Program-made: the position numbers and the translations under genes
The notes under the pieces: generated by a model
Database searches by the model: none
The model's input: the letters and a program-made list of their open reading frames with translations, nothing else
Told to the model about the DNA's origin: nothing
Assembly: GCA_963693365.1 (NCBI GenBank)
Contig: CAVNZM010000001.1
Span: 5,084,001 to 5,148,000 of the forward strand
Length of the DNA: 64,000 bases
Direction of reading: 5' to 3'
From: Amoebidium appalachense
Lineage: Eukaryota > Ichthyosporea
Shown here: piece by piece, positions 12,201 to 51,648 of the stretch
How positions within the stretch are numbered: the stretch's first letter is position 1
Layout: each line of letters begins with the position of its first letter

Positions 12201-14032
12201 GCTTAAAGTTGGTGTGACAGTTCACTGCGCATTATTATTTTGTGTGTATGAATTTAAAGGGCCACTTTGAGATTTGATGGTTCAAATGCGAAGCTAACTC
12301 GCTTTTATGTGTTTTGTGTATGGCTTTTGATGTTTTCGCTGTTCTTGACGTGTTCGATCGTTGCTCGGATAAAGGTCAAATGACTGATGTGCACTCTGTA
12401 GGTCGTTTATATACCCACGTCAGGCTCCAAAAATGTTCGCCATCTACCAATTAGCGCATTGAACTTTGAATCGATCATCTGAGCCACATTCCACAGCGTC
12501 CCGTGCTGTGCCGTGCGTGACAGGCTCGAGCTCAGGCTGCTTACATCGGAGCTCAGCTCGCGGAGTCGCGGGCCTCGCGGCCTCGAGATCAGCGCTAACA
12601 GAAGAAACGACTGCACTGGCCTTGAATAGCCACCGCCATCTGTTTCTTTAGGCGCCAAACGCTTATGTAAAAGCCTCTTTGCACCAAAAAACCGCTTTTC
12701 TTGAAATCTACTCCTCGCCAACCGTTCACCTTGACCACCGCTCACTTTGCTAGTACTAGTGCACGGCCATCTAGAAACACTAGATGGCCGTGCGCCAAAC
12801 ACAAAATAAATACATGTACAAGCAAAACAGTGTCACGCGTGATCGATGCATTATGATCATGCAGCTCGGGTAGATCTGGTTGCTTGAGGTTCATAAATCG
12901 TGTCAATCGATCGATAGAAGGCAAGCCAGACGGTCCGAGCTGCTGCAAATGTAACATAGAAACTAATCCCACAGTACTATGGTGCCTGGCATTCTGGTAC
13001 ACCTATTAAATATTAGTACCATAGACTGAGCTGTTGGCTGCGCTGCTACATATATGCATTGGACAGCGAAGCTGGACAGAGATGTGAATCAGGTCATAAT
13101 CATGCAGGGTACCGGTGTACATGCATGTTTACTACATGTACCCTAGCTAGCAAGTATGTAGTGCACTTGGCTACTGTGGGTGAGCCCTTGGCACCGGTAC
13201 CGAGCTCGAGCTCTCGAAAGGTTTCCTTGATAGCGCAGGGCAGCAAAACATGAACGCCAAGCTGTCCGACGTGGCACAGCGCGAGCGCCAAGCGCCGTTC
13301 TGAATGTGGCTCACTAAGACCTCAGTGCGTTTGTTATTGTAACCCCGGTCGGAACAAGGGTTGCAGTTTTTGTAGTGTAGACCCACCGTGGCTGACCTAC
13401 TACGTACATATGTAGACGCCGCTAAGACGCGTGTTGCTCTGCGACTGCGAGTGGGCGTTGAACGCGTGCCGCGGCGTGCGTGGCAAGTGCTTTTCGTTCG
13501 ACCAATCGCATCGTTTCCCGCCAAAAGCATGTGATTGCGCAAACCTATAGCCCTCCCTCGGGGACCTGCAACTTGTGATACACTTTTCGGAACGGAAAGG
13601 CGTAGGCTGGCTAGATAATCAGGCTAGATGGCATCTCTATTTGTGTGTTGGGGGTCTTGTGAGAGCACACGTGAGGTTTAGTGTAGAGGCTTTCACCCAG
13701 GATGCAAAGCTAGCTTAAGGAATATCAGAGCGTGTGGCCTACAGGACCCGCTCAATTCAGCTCCGTTGCCTGATGAGAACGTGTATCAAAGGCGTACACA
13801 CGGAGCCCAGCAATTATAGCTGGAGCCTGAGCGCGAACTGGCTGATATCTGCAGGTCCCTGGTCTGTTAGATTATAAACTGCGTGTGGAATTGAGCGTGT
13901 GTGCGTGGATGTGGAAAGATAGAAAAGCTTCGGGCATCCGCACAAGTAGAAACATAAGTGGTTCCAACTAGCACCACCCTAGAACACCTTTGTATCAGGA
14001 GAGAGAATAGTGTGTAGTGCTGCAACACAAAC
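12201..14032. other. Spacer between transporter relic and Zwilch
   Basis: The largest block with few microsatellites in the window. It has mixed unique sequence, a perfect 14-bp inverted repeat (12761-12793) and several GAGCTCGAGCTC-like palindromic stretches (about 12525 and 13200). No open frame has recognisable protein features. The Zwilch promoter should lie in the last few hundred bases. Confidence 0.5.
12761..12793. repeat. Perfect 14-bp inverted repeat, 5-base loop
   Basis: GCACGGCCATCTAG (12761-12774) is matched exactly by its complement at 12780-12793 around the loop AAACA. There is no T tract after it, so it is not an obvious terminator. Confidence 0.9.
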
Positions 14033-30024
<15,992 letters not shown>

Positions 30025-30775
30025 TGCGTGTAGAATGTCAATGTTCATGTATGTGGTTTCTTGTATAGAAAGATCGGGTATCTTTGTTGTTGTACTCACG
30101 TTCTTGTCTGTATGAAGTGCTTACGGAAAAGGGGTGCAAACCTGACCCGTGCAAGGCTAAGTGGGCCTCAATTCTTACGAAAAAACAGGCAGCAGGCAGT
30201 GCTGGGGACATAGGTTTTTTGTTTTTTGTTTGGTCGGTTATTTATTCTGTAGGTGTTTATTTCACAACGATTACATGGCATCTTATGAATGAGAGACTGG
30301 CTGAAGATATGAGTTTTTGCGGTGCTTGTCGTGTTGTGGTGTGTTGTTGGACGTTGGGGGCGGGTGACCAGGGAGGGGGAAGGTGTGGGTCATCTGTAGT
30401 TCTCACTGGCTAATGTTTTATTACACCAACCAAACCGGAAAGGACAAAACAAAAGTTGCCCATGTATGCATAAGGATATCTTTCAACAAAGAAAATGCCA
30501 CTCTACAGATAAACTTCTTGCTAAAGTTCCAATCGTTAAGGTAGAGCTAGAGTGGTGACTCAGGTGTTATGATATCCGACTTAGTCGAATGACCAACCCA
30601 GACACACTTTAAAAAAAATTAATTCGTTTAGCAGTCGGTAAATCTGAAAATGAGCACATCCTTTGTTTGGAGTTTTTGTCCGCAGAGAATTGCAGTGTGC
30701 GTCTGTTTGTGTGTGTGTATGTGCGCGCGCATGTGTGTGTGCATGTGTGTGTGTGTGTGTGCGTGTGCGTGTGCG

Positions 30776-30840
<65 letters not shown>

Positions 30841-31004
30841 GGGGGGGGGGGGGTATGGGTGGGTGCTCGCGTGCGTGCGTGCGTGCGTGCGTCCGTGCGT
30901 GTATGTGCGGGGAGAGAGAGAGGGAAGGCACAAAGTGGAACCGTTTTAACCGGCAATTTTGTGTGGTGGGCTTTGAAGTTGCAAGGGTCCTTTTGTAATA
31001 ACCC

Positions 31005-31039
<35 letters not shown>

Positions 31040-31042
31040 ACC

Positions 31043-31101
<59 letters not shown>

Positions 31102-31596
31102 CTATAATAATGACAGCAAGCCAGCAGGCGATTTGCATATGTTCCCTCCTCTTGTACATGCCGCTTCACGAATACTGTCACCAACTTACCGCTACCGATA
31201 TTATCCTTTTTAAAAAAACCTAAATCATGTATTCAAACATACTCTTTGTTGGCGGTGGGTCCAGCCACTTTAGCAATTATTCAAACTCGGTGCTAGTTTT
31301 GGCTGGAATCCGCCTACAAAGCAGAGTTTGCTATGAATAACTTGTATATCGATTATTTTCAGCCCGTTGTATAAGGACATTTATGCACACAGTGCAGTAC
31401 CCACGGGAAGATACGGCCATGCGATCACAGTAGCAGACATCATTCAAGGCCTAGGAGCTCAAGAGGCTATTGTATACTATGATAAAGCTAACAAAATTTC
31501 AAAAAAATATTTCTTGACTCACAATGAAGATCGTGCCTCTTTTTTTCTTTTCTCAGGTTTGGAAAACGATTCCTACATATGGAGCTTGCAAACTAC
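30025..31596. other. Spacer after Zwilch
   Basis: The first few hundred bases are presumably the Zwilch 3' UTR; no clear AATAAA is close by. A GT run plus G run (30778-30853) and a C/CA/A block (31005-31101) follow. A plus-strand open frame (31367-31621) has a balanced composition, including GRYGHAITVADIIQG, but runs into the inverted duplication and matches no family I know. Confidence 0.4.
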
Positions 31597-31788
31597 TAAT
31601 GTGCAAACAGTGCCTCGGTGACGTCATTGTAGAAGGGGCCGCTATTTAGGAGGCCTTGGGCCGGTGTGGAAGGCCATGGGGATGGTCACGCGTGTTGCCG
31701 TGGGGTTGTGCAGGCGCAGCTTTGTGAGGTCGATCATCTGCAGGTTCCGCACGGCCGGCGTGGAGGAGTATAGCCGCCGGGCGCTGTG
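31597..31788 (-). repeat. Left arm of 0.19-kb inverted duplication
   Basis: Pairs with 32419-32589. It contains the extra 21 bases between two GGCCC copies. Confidence 0.9.
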
Positions 31789-32418
31789 GTCGCGCACAAC
31801 GGTCCAGGCCGTGGTCCAGTCGTCGGCGCGCTTGGCCAGCGACACGCGCCCAATCATGGCCGTGGCCGCGCTCACGTGGTCCACTGCCGGGTCGCTGGAC
31901 ACGTACGACGGCAGGTGGGGCCCCAGCACGCCGGCCCAGGCCCCCCAGCTGCGCACGGCACTCTCCTGCAGCATGGCCATCTGCACCAGCCGGTCCTCGG
32001 GCGAGCAGATGCCGGCCCCGTGCATGGCCGTCTCGAGCGTGGCGTTGGACACCACCGCTACGTCCTCATAGTCGGTGCCGTTGAGCCGTGCCCGCAGTTC
32101 CGCGCATGCTCTCCCACGTGGGGTCGTTGGTCATGGTCATGACGTTGCGGCTGTCGTACATGCACACCCGCGCCCCGGCCTTCTGGGCCCTGCTGTGGAT
32201 GGGGTCGGCCGAGGCAAAGCACTCGGGCGCCAGGATGGCGTTCTGCGTGCCGATGAACTCCACCACCAGCGACTGGCCGGCTGTGTTGTGGAACTGCAAA
32301 CGGTGCCCCCCCAGCCGGCCGCCGCGGGAGGAAAAGATATCCAGCTCGATCCCTCAGCAATCTGGTGGGTCTCAAACTGGCGGCGCACACAGGCCACGGT
32401 GTCGCACACGGCCAGCCC

Positions 32419-32589
32419 CACAGCGCCCGGCAGCTGTACTTCTCCACGCCGGCCGTGCGGAACCTGCAGATGATCGACCTCACAAAGCTGCGCCTGCACG
32501 ACCCCACGGCAACACACGTGGCCATCCCCATGGCCTTCCACACCGGCCCCTTCTACAATGACGTCACCGAGGCACTGTTTGCACATTAG
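32419..32589 (+). repeat. Right arm of 0.17-kb inverted duplication
   Basis: Plus-strand copy of the same coding end, about 96% identical to the left arm by eye. Its frame runs to a TAG at 32587-32589 without the internal stop found in the left arm. Confidence 0.9.
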
Positions 32590-33137
32590 ATTGCAACCGT
32601 TCATGTGACTCATTGTTCAAACCTAAGAGCACGGCCTCCTTTGCATGTTGAGAATCAATAAGTTATTGAAAAGTTAGCTTCATGATCTTTGACCACTTCA
32701 AACAATCATGTCTGCTACTGAACCTTGCTGTATGTAAACTAGTCATTGTGTGCACGAATGTCCTTTAACTTGCAATTGAGTAGTACGTAGCGATAACAAC
32801 GTACCTTTATGAGTGAATCCACACAAAAAAAGAAAAAAACGAATGAAAATGTCAGAATGGCTGGGCCTACTGCCAAAAAACAACGTCTAGTGCATAAACC
32901 AATAAAAAAATATTATTAAAAAAACCATGGCCTCAATCATCATTTTGTCACAGTATTGGCTAAATGTTCGTATTAAAAAACTCTGCCGATGGAAAATGTA
33001 TGAGAAAGCAATGCCGGAAAGTTCTTGCTCCATGGACCAGGTTTACGATCAATGCAATACTGCAGGGTTTTTTTTTTGTTTTGTTTTGTTTTTTCTCCCG
33101 TGGTGGTGGTGGTGGTGGTGGTGGTGGTGGTGGTGGT

Positions 33138-33175
<38 letters not shown>

Positions 33176-34275
33176 TGTGTGACGGTGTGGACTCGGGGCG
33201 GGGAGGGGGGAGGGGGGGAGAGAAGGCATGCAAAAGTGTCTCTGAAATTTAAAGAGCCACCACACAACAGCCCCAGGGAATAGTTTCCACTTTGTGCCTT
33301 CTCTTAAGTCCCCCCCCCCCCCCCCCTCCCTCCCCTAAGCCCACTCCCTCCCCCCCCCCCTCCCCCCCCCCCCCCCCCTTTTCCCCCCTCCCCCCCCCCC
33401 CCCCTGCCCCTTCGACACTCTCCCCCTTCTCCCGCCGGCCTGTAGATACCTCCCGTCTCTCATCAGCCCACAACGAGTCTCTGTTGTTGTTTCATTTCTC
33501 CAACAACGTGACCAAATGTCTTGCTCCTTTAACTCAAATACCAACCGACCATTACTATCCATTTTCCGCTTTCAAGAGTGGGACAAGTCTTTCTAAATAA
33601 CTATGTTAAATGACACTGTTACCCACATGCAATATAACCCAAAACCGGGCCACGCACAAACACACACACATGTGTACTCAAGAAAAGAAGAAAAAAAAAA
33701 CGAGCAACGTCAATTGCAATGTGTGACGGCGGTAGCTTTAACTAATAGGCATTACCTCTTTCAAGTTATCTTTTGCTTTCTTGTTTTTGAAGCACCCCTC
33801 TCCTTCCCAAATATAGCTATACCTTCTTTTTTTCGCGTGAATTTTTTAAGATAGCACTAAAGAGTGGGAAGAGACGGGACAGAGCACATTGCGACAGTGC
33901 ACAGTGACGATCGGATTGGTGGAAAACAGGACTAACGAAATTTTCACCCAGGACGAATATTCACTTTTCATGATGCACCAGGCTGCACATGTTAGACCCG
34001 GAATCAAATATTGATATCGACAAGGAGGGGTTAGGAAAGATTAGAAAGTGTGCTGGTGTAATTACTGTCATTATTGCCCCTTTTGGGGGAGAGGGGGGTG
34101 GGTGGGGGGGAGGGAGGGAGGGAGGGAGGGAGGAGGGAGGGAGAGGGAGAGAGAAGAGAGAGGGGGGTTGGGGGTGGGGAGAGAGAGAGGGGGAGAGTGG
34201 GGGGAGAGGGGGAGGGAGGGAGGGGGTGGGGAGAGGGAGGGAGGGAGGGAGGGAGAGGGAGGGAGGGAGGGAGGG

Positions 34276-34329
<54 letters not shown>

Positions 34330-34345
34330 TGTGTGAGTGTGTGTG

Positions 34346-34378
<33 letters not shown>

Positions 34379-34432
34379 TCGACATGTGTGTGTGTGTGTG
34401 TGTGTGTGGTGGTGGTGGTGGTGTGTGTGTGT

Positions 34433-34490
<58 letters not shown>

Positions 34491-34630
34491 GGGGGGGGGG
34501 AGGGGGGGGGGGGGGGGGGGGGGGGAGCATAGTCAAAAGTGTTTTTGTAACTTGAAAACCCACCACACCAAGGTACCTACAACTAGTCATGGATCAGGTT
34601 CTTCCCCCTCGAGCTCCCCCATCTATCCCC

Positions 34631-34664
<34 letters not shown>

Positions 34665-34785
34665 ACCTCCCCAACTCCTCTCTTTTCTTCCCCTAGGGCA
34701 TGGACGTAGGGGGGGGGAGAGAGAGAGAGGGAGAGTGGGGGGAGAGAGGGAGGGAGGGAGGGGGTGGGGAGAGGGAGGGAGGGAG

Positions 34786-34839
<54 letters not shown>

Positions 34840-34934
34840 TTTGTGTGTGTGAGTGTGTGTGAGTGTGAGTGTGAGTGTGTGTGTGTGTGTGTGTTCGACA
34901 TGTGTGTGTGTGTGTGTGGTGGTGGTGGTGGTGT

Positions 34935-34985
<51 letters not shown>

Positions 34986-35455
34986 GCATAGTCAAAAGTG
35001 TTTTTGTAACTTGAAAACCCACCACACCAAGGTACCTACAACTAGTCATGGATCAGGTTCTTTCCCCTCGAGCTCCCCCATCTATCCCCCCCCCCCCCCC
35101 CCCCCCCCACCTCCCCAACTCCTCTCTTTTCTTCCCCTAGGGCATGGGCGTTCCTCCTGCCACAGACTCAAAAAGAGAGTGTGGGTGGCTTCATTTTCTC
35201 ACCCACATCATAAGCTGTCCCGTTCTATTCATGCACATGTTCTTATTGACATATGGCCGATCACCAAGCCTCATTGCACACGAAATTGATTGACAAATGT
35301 TGTACATGTGTTGCTGGAGTATTTATTCATTCAAAGCGTATCAATCTCCATGTCATGCAGAGAAGCATGTGTCCTGCACATGCAACCATGGGTTGACATC
35401 CAACCTCACCACGTACACCATATCGTACGGTACCACAGTACCACAGTAGTGAGCC

Positions 35456-35503
<48 letters not shown>

Positions 35504-35940
35504 ACGCCCCGCCCCAATGTATTCATTTTACAACACCTTAGATACAATCACCCCTCCGGGGTCTACTACCATTCAAGGAAAAGCATACGACAAACAGCAC
35601 TGCGCGCAGAGAACGGGCCAAAAAAAAAGTGATAAATCACCTTAGGCTAAAAACACACAACTGAAAAATCTTACATGCATGAACGAAGATCAACAGCCGA
35701 TACCTCTGTGAGATTACCAAACTCGACATTCGTGCTATGATAAAAACACATTTTTCTGCAGCAGCTTTTATATACCTATGGAAACACTTTCATGCCAACA
35801 GCACATATACCAGGCAACAAAGCAATAGTACGTCTAGAATATCACGAAGGCATAAAGGTGACATGCATTCAGTTGACACCAAAAAAAAAAACGAACATAA
35901 TCACGTAGCAGATACCACCTATGCACAGCGCTACATGTGT
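32590..35940. other. Spacer with duplicated blocks
   Basis: AT-rich sequence (32590-33090), a GGT/GT array (33098-33182), C-rich runs (33310-33405), unique AT-rich sequence (33410-34075), a duplicated GA/GT/G block (34176-35147), a C run (35457-35501) and AT-rich sequence downstream of DDX55. No gene is supported. Confidence 0.55.
34176..35147. repeat. Tandem duplication of about 0.45-0.53 kb
   Basis: Two consecutive units (about 34176-34706 and 34708-35147) share the same order: GA array, TTTGTGTGTGTGAGTG, TTCGACATGTG, GGT array, G run, then a near-identical unique segment (34526-34704 and 34984-35147) starting GCATAGTCAAAAGTG and ending CTAGGGCATGG. They differ mainly in microsatellite lengths. 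Confidence 0.9.
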
Positions 35941-47729
<11,789 letters not shown>

Positions 47730-48569
47730 TCTCCTTTTTGAAACTAATTGCAGAAAAAAACTGCTGCTAGACTAAGAGCACGGACCCAGTCTCACAGCAG
47801 GAATTCGCAAAGCCCGTGTCAGTGTCTAAGGGCGCTCATTCCAACAGCAAAACCATGTTTTAGGTCTATTGAGCGTGTCTCAGAATTGGCCAAACAAACA
47901 TGAACACACACGTGTGCATCACACACACACACACACACACACACAGCACACACACAGCGGAGTGCACGTGCACATGCATCGAGTCCGCCTCCGCTCCGAG
48001 TGTGCCTCATCATGACGTCACAGAGCCCTACCCTTTGATGCCCGTGATAGGCCCTTCTCCCAAAATAGAGCCAGCTGGTAAGTGTGACTCCACAAATAGG
48101 ACTGGCTCACAGATTTCTCCAGAAAAGCCTTTTATGGAAGGTAAAATTCTTGGAATGCTTTCCACCGAAAGCTTCTCAACAACATAATAATGATAAAAAT
48201 AATAGTAGTAATAAAAAAATAATATAATAGCAGCAATAATAATAATATTCATAGAGCCTATACTGTCCTGCAGCCTCGAGGAGGCCTGACAAGAAGCCAA
48301 TAAAACTGCTATTAGCTCAGAGCCTGCCCAGGCAGCTTGCCCAAGGCCGGATGACGACAGTCGCCATTCGTTTGGCCCACTCCCTTCGAATTCCTGAGCT
48401 CGAGTCAGACACTCGCCTTCCCGTCATGGTTGAACACCGTTGCAAAGTCATAGAGCTCTCTCAGGTTTTAGGTTTTCTCTTTTGTACGTGCCCACAGACA
48501 CAAGTTGGTAGAACATAAAAGAGTCAGTTAACGTTGACAGCTAAGTTTGTTCGAGGAAAGTTCACAAAA
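47730..48569. promoter_or_regulatory. Shared spacer of divergent DDX55 and isomerase A
   Basis: The 840 bases between the two ATG codons must hold both 5' regions. There is a CA run (47920-47957), an AAT-rich patch (48185-48250) and otherwise unique sequence, including a CG-containing TGACGTCA site at 48013-48020 (CRE-like palindrome). Promoter activity is inferred from gene orientation only. Confidence 0.45.
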
Positions 48570-49043
48570 ATGAGTGTAAACGCTATGAATCAGCTGCGCT
48601 TCTTCTTTGACCCTGTCAGCCCCTACTCCTACATCGCGAGCACACAGGTAAAGGCCTTGTGCCAGCGCACCGGCGCGAACCTGAAAGCCGAGCCCGTTCT
48701 TTTTGCTGGCCTTTTGAACGCCCATGGGCAGCTTGGTCCTGCAGAAATTCCGTCAAAACGCCGCTACATTTTCACAGACTTGATAAGACTGGCACGTCAG
48801 TATAACGTTCCTTTTGTCGGTGCGCCGAGGCATCCGTTTAACCCGTTGCTTGCACTGCGCATGTGCTCGGCAAGTATCGATGATGAAATACGAAACGACC
48901 TGGCGCTCTCTGTGATGAAGGCGTGTTGGGCAGAGGGCAAGGACATCACCAACCCCGAGGTCCTTCTGCGGATTGCGGATGATGTGGGGGCTGATGGTCC
49001 TGGTCTGATTAGGATTGCTGGTAAGGGGGAAGTGCTTGTGTGC

Positions 49044-49081
<38 letters not shown>

Positions 49082-50080
49082 CGCGCGCACGCTTGTGTTG
49101 AGGGGAAGCAGGGGAGAAAGACGGGCTCGTTTTACGTGTGTGTGTGTGGGCGGGGGAGGGGAGGGGAGAGGGAGGGAATTGCGGAAAGGACAAAGACTCG
49201 TGATGGAGGCAGCTGGGGTTATTATTTTATTTTTTTGAGGGAGCTTGGACCAAGTGAATGTCTGCCAGTGAGGACAAAATGTCTTCTGCATAGTTGGGAG
49301 GGCGAGGGAAGCAGAGGTGCTTGTTGAGGGGGTATTGGTGAGTGCATTTGGGGGTCTGGAAGCGCATTGGATAGCTCGCAACAAGAGGAGTGGGGGCCAG
49401 AGAGAGAGGATGAGCAGGGAGTCCTGGGAAAGGGTCTGTGTGAAATGGGTTGATGTATGGTATGTGCTAAAATCGAGGGAGGAAGGGAGGGAGTGTTGGA
49501 AACGGACATCTAGAGTCTTCTCCGCCTTTTGCCTCCTTCCCTTTTTTGTACTTTTCTGTTTAAAAGAATGTCATGCTGACTGCTGCAACCGTAACCCCCG
49601 GGAGGGGGGAGAAGGGATGGGGGGGGGGGGGGGTAGAGGGGAACTGCTCTTTCGTGTGGTGTCTGCTCACATAGGTAACATTGCTTGTCTCTGACCAAGA
49701 CGGGTGGCCCACCATGTTTGTTTGAGGCAAGCATTATCTGAGTTGGGTTTTGCATGCGAAATGATCAGGTTGAAACTCGGATACTGTGGATGCCCACCAC
49801 CCCCTCCCCCTCCCCACCCCATCCACCCGTGCGCCGCGCCGCCCCAACCCCTTCCACCCCCTTTTCCCCCCGGAGGATGGGCTCTACCTGCACTGCAGAC
49901 TCGTGTGTGCTCCCCCCCCCCCCCCCCCCCGGCCCTTCCCCCAAGAATCAGCGTTGTTGTCCGTCGCGAACGTGTACAGTGAAGTCTGCATTGCGTCTAC
50001 CCCCCCCCCCCCCCCCCTTTTCCCCCTTTTTTGGGGCCCCAAGGAAGGGGGGGGGGGGGGGAGGGGGGGGGGGGAGGGGG

Positions 50081-50114
<34 letters not shown>

Positions 50115-50147
50115 GTACTATCGACCCAGAGGGGGGGGGGGGGGGGG

Positions 50148-50209
<62 letters not shown>

Positions 50210-50725
50210 GTACTATCGACCCAGTCATCAACCTCACTTCTTCCTTCTTCCCATCCAGCTTTGCTCTACTCCTCCCCCCCTCTCTACCTTGCCTGAGAAC
50301 AGTTCTCTGCACCTCCAAAAAGCAGTATGTTATCTTTCTCAGGACGAGCGTTATTGCGTGATTACTTCCGCCCTCCTCCCTGCATCTCCCACGGCAATCT
50401 AGTGGTTCACAACGCTCACGGGTTCACTTCAGTGTATTGACATGCACACCTTATTTTCGCAGGCACAGACGAGGTGAAGCATAAACTCGCAAACGAAACA
50501 CAAGAGGCCGTAGCTCTCGGCGTGTTTGGTGTGCCCACGTTCATGGTGCGGGGCAACTTGTTCTGGGGGTGTGACCGGCTGGGGTTTGTGGAGGAGTGCC
50601 TTGGGCCCAACGGGGTGGAGCTGTATGACAACAGAGAGCCCCAGCTGGTCGAGCCCATTCTTCATAGGCCCTTTGGCTCTGTGAGGCGGGCACTGCCCAA
50701 GAAGACAGAGAAGAAGGAGGAATAA
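48570..50725 (+). CDS. HCCA isomerase / kappa-GST-like DsbA-fold enzyme, copy A
   Basis: Two exons, 48570-49020 and 50463-50725 (TAA), phase 1, 237 residues. It resembles 2-hydroxychromene-2-carboxylate isomerases and kappa-class glutathione transferases: thioredoxin-fold proteins with an inserted helical domain that use glutathione. The N-terminal strand QLRFFFDPVSPYSY carries the family active-site serine (residue 17) in the SPYS motif, and GVPTF (residues 173-177) supplies the cis-proline of the fold. The helical insert contains FNPLLALRMCSA and CWAEGKDITNPEVL. I chose ATG 48570 because copy B starts at the equivalent codon. No signal peptide is visible; the end is a basic-acidic KKTEKKEE. 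Substrate is unknown: eukaryotic members can be peroxisomal or mitochondrial, but no targeting signal is clear. Confidence 0.9.
49021..50462 (+). other. Intron of isomerase copy A
   Basis: Holds a GT run (49045-49073), G-rich stretches, C runs (49911-49929, 50001-50017) and a duplicated G/GA block (50043-50223). Confidence 0.7.
50043..50223. repeat. Tandem G run / GA repeat / 20-bp motif duplication
   Basis: Two units of G run, GA array, then GGAGGTACTATCGACCCAG: 50043-50129 and 50130-50223. The GA arrays differ in length. Confidence 0.9.
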
Positions 50726-51182
50726 GATGTGTGTGTGGTCTGTGTGTTGTTTAACCAAAGGAGACCAAAGCATATATGTGGTGTGCTATCTCTCCCCTTA
50801 GGATTACTGCTATAACCTGTAAGGGAAGTTGTGCGTGAAGACCCCCACGTATATACATCGTTGTATGGACGTCAATAGTCGCACCTGTATTAATGACATA
50901 CAAAAACACTTGCAGACACATAGGTCGGTCATGATTCTCTCCCTCTTCAACGAAGTTCTTTGTTCACATCATTTTCTACAGGCTCTGGAAAAACACGTCG
51001 GCCGGGAAAAAGCTAGCTCTTTTTCAGTTTTGTAAGCAGTGTTTACGTAACTTATTATGTTTCGCTACAGAACAGTTTACAAAAGGTGTCATCCTGTACA
51101 TGTTCATTTTTTTACTTATCTTTTTTTGTCCCTTTCACACACACACACAACCAGCTGATACCGAGTGTCCCGAGGGGAGCCC

Positions 51183-51221
<39 letters not shown>

Positions 51222-51648
51222 GGGGAACCCCAACTAATTGATTTCTCCTTGTAGTCTTTATGGTGTCTCGTAGAGAAAGTAAACCCTGATATATAGTCAC
51301 CACCCGACATCTATGTACGTGATCATGATATACCGCTGAGGGGATATTCCGAGCAAAACCCCCCCCCCCCCATACCTGAGACTGGTTCTCTTTGCCTCGA
51401 GTAAACAGCGTAAACCCCCTTGTCCCTTTGCCTTTTGGAGCAAGGCCCAAAAGGTCTTGTTCCAAACACAAGGTTCCCGCGCTTGCCTTATATGGCAGGT
51501 AAATGGCAAACGCTTTGATGTCACAGGCTGAACACTAAAAAACTGCGCACATGATGTGTGCATGTGCTGTTTCACCTTTGTTTACTCTCGCTTTGGAGCA
51601 AATTCTCGTTTAGCCATTAAACATTGTGGTTCCTCCCCAATAACTAAA
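50726..51648. other. Spacer between isomerase copies
   Basis: AT-rich unique sequence with a run of about 36 A residues (51185-51220) and a short C run (51360-51370). It must contain the 3' end of copy A and the promoter of copy B; neither is marked by a clear signal. Confidence 0.5.

Larger units (their letters stand above)
31597..32589 (-). pseudogene. GC-rich inverted-duplicated coding remnant
   Basis: The minus strand carries a GC-rich, intronless coding-like region, with blocks such as SLVVEFIGTQNAILAPECF, LVQMAMLQESAVRSWGAWAG and RNLQMIDLTKLRLH. The frame is broken near 32352 and 32085. Its 3' end is duplicated in inverted orientation: 31597-31788 (minus) and 32419-32589 (plus) match except for six substitutions, all transitions, and a 21-bp insertion in the minus copy that adds a TAG and is flanked by GGCCC. 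The coding frame starts abruptly at the junction with the plus arm, so the N-terminus is missing. I cannot name the protein. High GC, no introns and fragmentation suggest foreign or mobile origin; a structural gene of a large DNA virus is only one unproven idea. Confidence 0.5.

Noticed and set aside
30084-30413. 109-codon open frame after Zwilch
   Set aside because: It overlaps the probable 3' UTR, has no motif, and its C-terminal part is low-complexity GGT sequence.
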